NCBI GenBank assembly: GCA_050953825.1
Contig: JBMNNF010000008.1
Span: 1-28,380 of the forward strand
Reading direction: 5' to 3'
DNA from: DUQW01 sp050953825
Lineage (GTDB): Bacteria; Bacillota_I; Bacilli_A; Acholeplasmatales; Acholeplasmataceae
DNA: 28,380 nucleotides
The translations under genes were made by a program, and so were the position numbers. The notes under the pieces were generated by a model, which worked only from the letters and a program-made list of their open reading frames with translations, had not been told where the DNA came from and made no database searches. Positions 22,043-28,380 of this stretch are shown here, one piece after another. How positions within the stretch are numbered: position 1 is the first letter of the stretch; every line of letters begins with the position of its first letter.

Positions 22043-22801
22043 TCACTCCTTTAATTTTGGGGTTAATATTTCATAACCATCTCTAGTAATTGCAATCATG
22101 TGTTCAAAATGAGCACTTGGTTTTTTATCAAGGGCTCTAATTGTCCACCCATCTCTATCTAGCCTAATTGTTGCTCGTCCTAAGTTGATCATTGGCTCAA
22201 TACAAATTGTCATTCCTTCTTGTAAAAGTTCGCCTTGATTAGGATTTCCAAAATTTAAAATCAACGGATCCTCATGAAGATTACGACCAATCCCATGTCC
22301 GGCTAATTCCTTAACAATCCCATATCCATGTGGTTTTATAAATGACTCGACAGCATATGAAATATCGCCCACGCGGTTTCCTGGTTTCACAGCTTCCATC
22401 CCATGATAGAGTGCTTGTTCTGTGACCTCGAGAAGTTTTAAAACTTCTGGAGCAACATTACCAATAGGATACGTCCACGCTGAATCAGCGTGATATCCTT
22501 GGTATTCAACTCCAATATCAATTGAAATTATATCTCCGTCTTTTAAAATGACTTTCTTTGATGGAATTCCGTGAACGACAACTTCATTAACTGAAGTACA
22601 AATTGATCCAGGAAATCCTTCATAATCTTTAAATGACGGATAAGCACCTTTACTAGTGATAAAATCATGGGCGATTTTATCTAATTCTAATGTTGAGATG
22701 CCGGGTTTTAAGTGTCGCTCTAATTCTAGCCTTGTTTCAGCTAGAATTAGACCGGCTTTTCTCATAATTTCGATTTCTCTTTTTGACTTATAATAAATCA
22801 C
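22043..22801 (-). CDS. map: Methionine aminopeptidase, type I
   Basis: A 252-residue di-metal enzyme removing the initiator methionine. The five metal ligands are all present: Asp95 (SIDIGVEY), Asp106 (HADSAWT), His169 (AGHGIGRNLHEDP), Glu202 (CIEPM) and Glu233 (HFEHMIAI), each two residues from the E. coli numbering. No N-terminal SH3-like or zinc extension. Two bases after adk; AGGAGA within the adk end serves as the SD. Standard adk-map-infA order. Confidence 0.98.
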   Translation of the reverse strand: MIYYKSKREIEIMRKAGLILAETRLELERHLKPGISTLELDKIAHDFITSKGAYPSFKDYEGFPGSICTSVNEVVVHGIPSKKVILKDGDIISIDIGVEYQGYHADSAWTYPIGNVAPEVLKLLEVTEQALYHGMEAVKPGNRVGDISYAVESFIKPHGYGIVKELAGHGIGRNLHEDPLILNFGNPNQGELLQEGMTICIEPMINLGRATIRLDRDGWTIRALDKKPSAHFEHMIAITRDGYEILTPKLKE

Positions 22802-22803
22802 TA

Positions 22804-23445
22804 CTATTCTCCTAAGATTGCGACTACTTCTTCATCAGTCTTCTTAATCTCAAGACCTGATACATTATGTAGATTACCTTGTTTTCTGTAATAATCAATT
22901 AATTCTTTAGTTTGATTTTCATAAACTTCCAATCTCTTTAAAACTGTTTCTTCGCGATCATCTTTTCTTTGAACAACTGGGCTACCACAGATATCACAAA
23001 TTCCTTCTACTTTAGGTTTCTTGTTTTTGATATGGTAAACTGCGCCACAATTTGAACATATTCTTCGACCACTAATTCTTTCAACTAAAATATCTAATGG
23101 TGGGTTAATGTTAATTACCGCATCAACTTTCCAACCAAAACGTTCTAATAGTTTATCTAGAGCTTCAGCTTGAACGATATTACGTGGATATCCGTCTAAG
23201 ATAAATCCTTTTTGAACATCTTTTTTGGATAAACGATCTCTAACAATATCATTAGTTAATTGATCTGGTACTAATTGACCCTTATCAATATATTCTTTTG
23301 CCAATTTACCAATTGGTGTTTCCTTTTTGAAGTTTTCTCTAAAAATATCACCAGTCGCAATATGTGGAATTTGATATCTTTTTACTAATAACTCAGCTTG
23401 CGAGCCTTTACCGGCTCCTGGTGCTCCTAGTAAAATAACAATCAT
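22804..23445 (-). CDS. adk: Adenylate kinase
   Basis: A 213-residue kinase interconverting ATP + AMP and 2 ADP. P-loop GAPGAGKG at residues 7-14, AMP-binding block TGDIFRENFK, and GFILDGYPRN. The LID carries a four-cysteine zinc site (Cys130, Cys133, Cys150, Cys153), the Gram-positive form. Located between secY and map. Confidence 0.98.
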   Translation of the reverse strand: MIVILLGAPGAGKGSQAELLVKRYQIPHIATGDIFRENFKKETPIGKLAKEYIDKGQLVPDQLTNDIVRDRLSKKDVQKGFILDGYPRNIVQAEALDKLLERFGWKVDAVININPPLDILVERISGRRICSNCGAVYHIKNKKPKVEGICDICGSPVVQRKDDREETVLKRLEVYENQTKELIDYYRKQGNLHNVSGLEIKKTDEEVVAILGE

Positions 23446-23451
23446 TTTAAA

Positions 23452-24756
23452 TCACCCGAAAATTCCTTTATATTCATCTTGCTCAGCATCGGTTTCTAAT
23501 TGTTCAACTGTTTCAATAGCGACACCAACGATGATTAATAAACTAGTACCACCAAGAATAATCGCTTGCCCGGCGGCACCTTTTAAACCAAAGATTGCGC
23601 TTGTAACGATAGGTAATATCGCTAGAACAACTAGATAAGCTGTTCCAATAATTGTTACTTTGAAAAGTAATTTCGCAATAAAGTTTTTAGTATCTTCTCC
23701 TGGTCTTACCCCTGGAATAAATGCGTTTGACTTTGATAAGTTATCAGCAATTTTTCCTGGATCAATTTGTAAGAACGAGTAGAAGAATGAAAAGATTACG
23801 ATTAATACTACATATAGAATAAATCCTATTGGATTAGTATAACCGAAAATTTGATTAATCCAATATCCAACTCCAGATGTAACATTTTGAGTGAAAAACC
23901 CCGTAATAGTCATTGGAATCGATAATATCGTGGAAGCGAAGATTACTGGAATAACTCCCGCACTATTTAACTTCATTGGGATATTAGCGTCACTTTTACC
24001 TTGACGGTTCGCATATTGGATTGGAATTTTTCTTTGGGCAGATTCCATAAATACTACTGCAAGTAAAATTCCTAAATATAGTAATGTAATTACTATAAAC
24101 CAGACATATGACCAATTACCATTAGTCTTTTCAATGATGTAGTATTGCCACATTACGGAAAACATCGTTGGGATACTTGTGACAATCCCAGCAACAATTA
24201 GTAATGATGTCCCGTTTCCGATACCTTTTTTAGTAACCATATCAGCAATCCAAATTGCAAAGGCAGTACCTGCAGCAATTGTAATTGCCATATAGATATG
24301 ACCAATAACATCATTTCCTTCATATCTTGGATGGAAGACACTTCCTTGTCCAGTTGATGTTCCAAGAATTAGGGCTAAACCTTGAATAAAGGCTAAAACG
24401 ATAGCTAATATTCTTGTCCAACGATTTAATTTAGCTTTTCCCGCTTCTCCAGTTTCAGCTATTTCCTTAATAGCTGGAATTACCATTTGTAATAACTGGA
24501 TAACAATTGATGCAGTAATATAAGGTGAGATCCCTAAAGCTAAAATAGAAAATCTTTGTAAGGCTTGCCCAGTAAAGTTATTTAATATCGCAAAGAAACT
24601 TCCGCTTTGTTCAAACATCGCTTCAATAACTTTGGTATTATATAACGGTACTGGAATGTACGAAACGATTCTAAATACTAATAAGATTAGTAACGTAAAA
24701 GCGAATCTTATCATTATTGTCTTATTAGAAAGTAGTCGTTTAATGCGCGCCCACAT
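23452..24756 (-). CDS. secY: Protein translocase subunit SecY
   Basis: A 434-residue, ten-helix channel of the Sec translocon. Blocks: FRIVSYIPVPLYNT in the first periplasmic part, ALGISPYITASIVIQLLQM (plug-side TM2), GNGTSLLIVAGI, RKIPIQYANR in the C4 cytoplasmic loop, and FIPGVRPGEDTKNFI in C5. All match SecY; the length is normal. One base after rplO. Confidence 0.98.
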   Translation of the reverse strand: MWARIKRLLSNKTIMIRFAFTLLILLVFRIVSYIPVPLYNTKVIEAMFEQSGSFFAILNNFTGQALQRFSILALGISPYITASIVIQLLQMVIPAIKEIAETGEAGKAKLNRWTRILAIVLAFIQGLALILGTSTGQGSVFHPRYEGNDVIGHIYMAITIAAGTAFAIWIADMVTKKGIGNGTSLLIVAGIVTSIPTMFSVMWQYYIIEKTNGNWSYVWFIVITLLYLGILLAVVFMESAQRKIPIQYANRQGKSDANIPMKLNSAGVIPVIFASTILSIPMTITGFFTQNVTSGVGYWINQIFGYTNPIGFILYVVLIVIFSFFYSFLQIDPGKIADNLSKSNAFIPGVRPGEDTKNFIAKLLFKVTIIGTAYLVVLAILPIVTSAIFGLKGAAGQAIILGGTSLLIIVGVAIETVEQLETDAEQDEYKGIFG

Positions 24757-24757
24757 C

Positions 24758-25192
24758 TTAAATCACCTCAGTAGTTCCACCAACTGATTCAATCGCTGTA
24801 ACAGCGTTTTTAGAAAATAAATTGGCTTTAACCGTAAGTTTTTTAGTTAAAGTACCGTGTCCTAGTATTTTAACTCCATCTTTATGTTTAGAAATAATTC
24901 TTTTTTCTAACAATACTTCTGGTGTTACTACGTCACCGTTATTAAATACTTCTAAGTCTCTAACATTAACAATAGCGTAGTCTTTATAATTAACATTTTT
25001 AAATCCACGTTTTGGTAAACGTTGAAATAATGGTAGTTGTCCACCTTCAAAGCCTGGTCTAGTTCTTCCGCCAGATCTGGCAAGTTGTCCTTTATGGCCT
25101 TTACCTGCGGTTTTTCCAGTACCACTACCGATTCCTCTACCAACTCTTTTACGATCTTTACGAGGAGTGTTTGGTTGTAAATTACTTAACAT
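24758..25192 (-). CDS. rplO: 50S ribosomal protein L15
   Basis: A 144-residue protein. The N-terminal GRGIGSGTGKTAGKGHKGQ block, RSGGRTRPGFEGGQLPL, and the C-terminal VKILGHGTLTKKLTVKA block are standard. Full length, 13 bases after rpmD. Confidence 0.98.
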   Translation of the reverse strand: MLSNLQPNTPRKDRKRVGRGIGSGTGKTAGKGHKGQLARSGGRTRPGFEGGQLPLFQRLPKRGFKNVNYKDYAIVNVRDLEVFNNGDVVTPEVLLEKRIISKHKDGVKILGHGTLTKKLTVKANLFSKNAVTAIESVGGTTEVI

Positions 25193-25205
25193 TTGCCTAA
25201 CCTCC

Positions 25206-25385
25206 TTAATTTAATTCCAATACTTCTACTAAATGGCTAATTGTATTAACCATTCCTAATGTCGCTTCGTTTTTAGGAACTTCTACTGAATGCCCAACAC
25301 GATGCAAACCTAATGCTTTAGCTGTTTTAACTTGATTTGGTTTTCTGCCAATTAAGCTTCTTGTTAAAGTTATTCTTAATTTCAT
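25206..25385 (-). CDS. rpmD: 50S ribosomal protein L30
   Basis: A 59-residue protein: MKLRITLTRSLIGRKPNQV, KTAKALGLHRVGHSVEVPKN, ATLGMVNTISHLVEVLELN. The LTRSLIGR and TISHLV blocks are diagnostic for L30. The ATG at 25385 overlaps the rpsE TGA by four bases, and AAGGAGG precedes the next gene, rplO. Confidence 0.97.
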   Translation of the reverse strand: MKLRITLTRSLIGRKPNQVKTAKALGLHRVGHSVEVPKNEATLGMVNTISHLVEVLELN

Positions 25386-25888
25386 AAAACATCCTCCACT
25401 CTAATTCCGCGAAGTTTTGCAACTTGTTCAACTGTTCTTAAGCGTGATAATCCTTCGAAAGTTGCGCGAACCATATTAATTGGAGTTGAAGTTCCTAATG
25501 ATTTTGATAATACGTCGTTAACTCCAGCAAGTTCGAAAATCGCTCTTACTGCTCCACCAGCAATAACACCTGTACCTTCTGAAGCTGGTCTCATTAATAC
25601 TCTACCAGCACCGAAGACTCCTGTAGCTTCGTGTGGAATTGTACTTCCAACTCTTGGAACTTCAATTAAATTATTTTTAGCAGCTTCAACTGCTTTTTTA
25701 ATGGCGTCAGGTACTTCTTGAGCTTTACCAGTACCAAATCCAACTCTACCATTTCTATCACCAACAACAACTAATGCTGAGAAGCGGAATCTTCTACCAC
25801 CTTTAACAACTTTAGTAACGCGGTTGATGTGAACAACTCTTTCTTCAAATTCTTTTTCTTCGACTTGTCTTCTTGGTTCTCTTTGCAT
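25382..25888 (-). CDS. rpsE: 30S ribosomal protein S5
   Basis: A 168-residue protein with a dsRBD-like N-terminal half (VVHINRVTKVVKGGRRFRF, VVGDRNGRVGFGTGKA) and the C-terminal GTGVIAGGAVRAIFELAGV block. Located at the 16S decoding region and mRNA entry tunnel. Ends in TGA overlapping rpmD, direct evidence that TGA is a stop here. Confidence 0.98.
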   Translation of the reverse strand: MQREPRRQVEEKEFEERVVHINRVTKVVKGGRRFRFSALVVVGDRNGRVGFGTGKAQEVPDAIKKAVEAAKNNLIEVPRVGSTIPHEATGVFGAGRVLMRPASEGTGVIAGGAVRAIFELAGVNDVLSKSLGTSTPINMVRATFEGLSRLRTVEQVAKLRGIRVEDVL

Positions 25889-25900
25889 GTCCGTCCCTCC

Positions 25901-26254
25901 TTAAAATTCTAAACCGGCTTTTCTAGCCGCTTCAGCTATTTCTTTAACACGGCCATGGTATAAATAACCACTACGATCAAATACTACTTGTGTAATGCCG
26001 GCATCTAAAGCTTTTTTAGCAATTAATTCACCTAGTTTTGCCGCAACTTCTTTGTTGTTTCCGTGCATACCTAGCTCTTGAGAACGAGCGCTAACTAATG
26101 TTTTACCGTTGACATCATCAATAATTTGAGTGTATAAAGCTTTGTTTGAACGATATACACTTAAACGAGGACGAGCAGGAGTTCCCATTAAATGATTTCT
26201 AATTCTTAAATGACGTTTTTGTCTTAGTTCGTTATTTGATTGTTTTTTAATCAT
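25901..26254 (-). CDS. rplR: 50S ribosomal protein L18
   Basis: A 117-residue 5S rRNA-binding protein. TPARPRLSVYRSNKALY and VVFDRSGYLYHGRVKEIAEA are the family signatures; the basic N-terminus (MIKKQSNNELRQKRHLRIR) binds RNA. Between rplF and rpsE as usual. Confidence 0.98.
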   Translation of the reverse strand: MIKKQSNNELRQKRHLRIRNHLMGTPARPRLSVYRSNKALYTQIIDDVNGKTLVSARSQELGMHGNNKEVAAKLGELIAKKALDAGITQVVFDRSGYLYHGRVKEIAEAARKAGLEF

Positions 26255-26268
26255 TTTAAGACCCTCCT

Positions 26269-26808
26269 TTACTTAGCTGTCTTACCAGCTTTACGGCGAA
26301 CATGTTCGTCTTCATAGCGAATACCTTTTCCTTTATAAGGTTCAGGTTTTCTAACTTTTCTAACGTTAGCAGCAAATTCACCAACTACTTCTTTGGAAAC
26401 TCCAGAAATAGTAACTTCTGTGTTTTTCTCAACAACTACACTTAATCCATGTGGAATTTCCATTTCAACTGGGTGTGAGAATCCCATAGTAAGTACTAGT
26501 TTGTTACCAGTAACTTGAGCACGGTATCCAACCCCTGAAATAATTAATTTTTTCTTAAATTCTTCGTGAACTCCTTTAACCATATTAGCAAGTAATGATC
26601 TTGTAGTTCCGTGAATTTGACGAGAAAATCTTTCATTATTTGGACGAGATAATTTAATTTCGTGTCCTTCTACTTTAATATTAATTAATGGGTTAAATTG
26701 TGATTTCAATTCACCTTTAGGTCCCTTAACAACTACTTCATTATTTTCGTGAAGTAGAACTTCAACACCTTCGGGAATTTTAATCACCTTATTACCTATA
26801 CGTGACAT
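26269..26808 (-). CDS. rplF: 50S ribosomal protein L6
   Basis: A 179-residue protein with two L6 domains: MSRIGNKVIKIPEGVEV at the start, GVGYRAQVTGNKLVLTMGFS in the centre and KPEPYKGKGIRYEDEHV, the C-terminal L6 signature, followed by RRKAGKTAK. Normal length. Confidence 0.98.
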   Translation of the reverse strand: MSRIGNKVIKIPEGVEVLLHENNEVVVKGPKGELKSQFNPLINIKVEGHEIKLSRPNNERFSRQIHGTTRSLLANMVKGVHEEFKKKLIISGVGYRAQVTGNKLVLTMGFSHPVEMEIPHGLSVVVEKNTEVTISGVSKEVVGEFAANVRKVRKPEPYKGKGIRYEDEHVRRKAGKTAK

Positions 26809-26823
26809 ATTTATTCCCTCCTA

Positions 26824-27222
26824 TTACCATACATAAGCAAGCACTTCGCCACCAACTTGGTTTAATCTTGCTTCTTTGTCAGTCATTATACCTTTAGATG
26901 TAGAAATTAAGGCGATTCCTAAACCATTTAAAACTCTTGGAAGTTCTTCGACTTTAGCGTAAACTCGAAGTCCTGGTTTCGATATCCTTTTTAAACCTTT
27001 AATTACTCTTTCGCGTGTACCCGTGTATTTTAAAGTAATTACTAATTTACCTTGGACTTCACTAGGTACTACTTCATATGAAACGATAAATCCTTCTTTA
27101 ACTAAAATTTTAGCAATTTCTTCTTTCATTTTAGATAGTGGGATTTCTACGGTTTCATGACGCATTCTATTTGCGTTTCTGATACGTGTCAGCATATCAG
27201 CAATTGGATCAGTCATAACCAT
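26824..27222 (-). CDS. rpsH: 30S ribosomal protein S8
   Basis: A 132-residue central-domain 16S binding protein. Blocks DPIADMLTRIRNANR and GLGIALISTSKGIMTDKEAR are diagnostic. ATG at 27222 has AGGAGG seven bases upstream, better spaced than the in-frame ATG at 27216. In E. coli S8 represses the spc operon; no matching mRNA site was sought beyond the 14-base rplX-rplE gap, where none is visible. Confidence 0.98.
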   Translation of the reverse strand: MVMTDPIADMLTRIRNANRMRHETVEIPLSKMKEEIAKILVKEGFIVSYEVVPSEVQGKLVITLKYTGTRERVIKGLKRISKPGLRVYAKVEELPRVLNGLGIALISTSKGIMTDKEARLNQVGGEVLAYVW

Positions 27223-27237
27223 TTTGCTTCCTCCTTC

Positions 27238-27507
27238 TTACCAGCTTGATTTCTTAACGCCTGGTAGTTCGCCTCTGTTAGCCATTTCTCTAAATTTTAC
27301 TCTAGAGATACCAAATTTAGATATATATCCTCTTGGACGTCCATCAATTGAATCACGATTTCTAATTCTTGTTCTTGATGCGTCTCTTGGAAGTTTTTGA
27401 AGTTCATCATAGCGCCCTTCTTTTTTAAGTTGTGCAACTTTATCGCGATGTCTTAAGTAAACTTCTTTGCGCTTTTCATTTTTCACAATTTTTGATTTCT
27501 TAGCCAT
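27238..27507 (-). CDS. rpsN: 30S ribosomal protein S14, zinc-independent form
   Basis: An 89-residue S14 with RNRDSIDGRPRGY and FGISRVKFREMANRGELPGV. It contains no cysteine, so it is the long, zinc-free (C-) form. Many Bacillota carry the 61-residue zinc-binding form at this locus and keep the long form elsewhere under zinc control. Here the long form occupies the operon position between rplE and rpsH. Confidence 0.97.
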   Translation of the reverse strand: MAKKSKIVKNEKRKEVYLRHRDKVAQLKKEGRYDELQKLPRDASRTRIRNRDSIDGRPRGYISKFGISRVKFREMANRGELPGVKKSSW

Positions 27508-27519
27508 GATTTCAACTCC

Positions 27520-28059
27520 TTACTTCTTAAAAGGCATACCTAGGTGAGTTAATAATGCTCTACCTTCTTGGTCTGTCTTAGCTGTTGTAACTATCACAAT
27601 GTCCATACCGCGGACCTTTTTAACATCATCAAATTTGATTTCAGGAAAAATTAATTGTTCTCTAACTCCTAGAGTATAATTTCCTCTTCCGTCAAATGAA
27701 TCTTTTGAAAGTCCCCTAAAATCTCTAACACGAGGAAGCGCGATTGACACTAATTTATCGAAGAAATAATACATTTTTTCTCCTCTTAATGTAACTTTAG
27801 CTCCAACAATCATTCCTTCTCTTAATTTAAAGTTAGAAATAGATTTTCTCGCTTTAGTAATTACTGGTTTTTGACCAGTAATTAATGTTAATTCGTTAAC
27901 TGCGTCTTCAACAATTTTAGGATTTTGAACAGCATCTCCTAAACCCATATTGACTACAATTTTTTCGATTTTAGGAACTTCCATAACTGATGTATAATCA
28001 AATTCCTTCATCAATTCAGGAACGACTGTTGCTTGATATTTTTCTTTAATTCTTGACAT
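27520..28059 (-). CDS. rplE: 50S ribosomal protein L5
   Basis: A 179-residue 5S rRNA-binding protein of the central protuberance. Blocks KIEKIVVNMGLGDAVQNPK, GQKPVITKARKSISNFKLRE, LPRVRDFRGL and GMDIVIVTTAKTDQEGRALL are all present. Full length. Confidence 0.98.
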   Translation of the reverse strand: MSRIKEKYQATVVPELMKEFDYTSVMEVPKIEKIVVNMGLGDAVQNPKIVEDAVNELTLITGQKPVITKARKSISNFKLREGMIVGAKVTLRGEKMYYFFDKLVSIALPRVRDFRGLSKDSFDGRGNYTLGVREQLIFPEIKFDDVKKVRGMDIVIVTTAKTDQEGRALLTHLGMPFKK

Positions 28060-28073
28060 AATCGTATCGCTCC

Positions 28074-28380
28074 TTATTTATCAATATTTTCGCCTGATTT
28101 TTTAGCATAGCGAATTTTTCTTCCATCAACAACTTTAATTCCAACCCTTGTTGGAGTTTTAGTTTTTGGATCAATTAGCGCCACGTTTGAAACGTGAATT
28201 GGTGCTTCTCTTTCGACAATTGAACCTTTCTCATTTTGATGAGTTGGTCCTTGATGTTTTTTAACAATGTTAACGCCTTCAACCAAAACTCTACTAGTTT
28301 TAGGAAAAACTTTTAAAACGCGACCAGTCATTCTGACTTTGTTACCTTTTTTATCAGTAGTAAATTGATCTTTACCAGCA
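28074..28380 (-). CDS. rplX: 50S ribosomal protein L24, 5'-incomplete
   Basis: The frame is open to the right edge and begins AGKDQFTTDKKGNKVRMTG in this window; AGKD is the start of the L24 KOW motif, followed by GRVLKVFPKTSRVLVEGVN and a tail with DPKTKTPTRVGIKVVDGRK. The ATG at 28331 is internal, not the start, since KOW residues lie upstream of it. About 12 N-terminal residues are missing. The KOW loop is about ten residues longer than the short GKDKGKEGKV form common in L24. Confidence 0.95.
   Translation of the reverse strand, partial: AGKDQFTTDKKGNKVRMTGRVLKVFPKTSRVLVEGVNIVKKHQGPTHQNEKGSIVEREAPIHVSNVALIDPKTKTPTRVGIKVVDGRKIRYAKKSGENIDK

Noticed and set aside
28329..28331. ATG at 28331 as the rplX start
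   Set aside because: L24 KOW residues (AGKD) lie in frame upstream, so the gene continues beyond the window.
1..28380. Mycoplasma-type genetic code (TGA = Trp)
   Set aside because: TGA ends several essential genes at coupled ATGA junctions, and Trp codons are TGG.

Overview
The window is a low-GC (roughly one third G+C by eye) bacterial chromosome segment. Nearly all genes lie on the minus strand, packed in operons with ATGA and TAATG start/stop overlaps. Gene order and protein style point to Bacillota, close to the Mollicutes-related lineages (Acholeplasma/Izemoplasma/Haloplasma-like); this placement is inference. TGA is used as a stop (rsmI, ricT-holB junction, sigma factor, rpsE) and tryptophan is TGG, so the Mycoplasma code 4 does not apply.

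Read in the direction of transcription, from right to left. (1) 28380-19542 is the 3' part of the S10/spc/alpha ribosomal operon: rplX (5'-incomplete), rplE, rpsN (zinc-free type), rpsH, rplF, rplR, rpsE, rpmD, rplO, secY, adk, map, infA, rpmJ, rpsM, rpsK, rpoA, rplQ, closed by a strong terminator. (2) 19400-15089 is a three-gene carbohydrate operon: a GPH-type symporter, a lyase-like protein of unrecognised family and a GH88/GH105 unsaturated uronyl hydrolase. It sits behind an extended -10 promoter with a cre/LacI-like operator and probably imports and cleaves uronic-acid oligosaccharides. (3) 15048-12492 is an ECF sigma factor with a membrane anti-sigma-like partner, followed by a lipoprotein and a multi-TM protein. 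Two near-identical bipartite promoters, one before each gene pair, suggest a self-contained autoregulated envelope-signalling module. (4) 12340-9261 holds an orphan HipB-like regulator, an M3 oligoendopeptidase, an Hsp20 gene under a CIRCE element and a thioredoxin-like gene. (5) 9260-243 is a long housekeeping operon joining two clusters that are separate in Bacillus subtilis: ecfA1-ecfA2-ecfT-truA and tmk-holB-ricT-(TerB-like)-rsmI-metG, then a yitT-like gene.

The left edge is anomalous. The yitT reading frame loses YitT similarity near position 300, and positions 1 to about 285 encode, in another frame, the middle of an S8 subtilase-like peptidase of the kind found beside AAA ATPases. This is either a real insertion/deletion junction or a chimeric assembly end.

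No rRNA, tRNA, CRISPR array, insertion sequence or origin was recognised. The candidates for something undescribed are the ECF-sigma module with its paired promoters, the unclassified lyase-like protein beside the GH88/105 enzyme, and a shared palindrome (ATATCAT-N4-ATGATAT) at the ecfA1 and pepF promoters.
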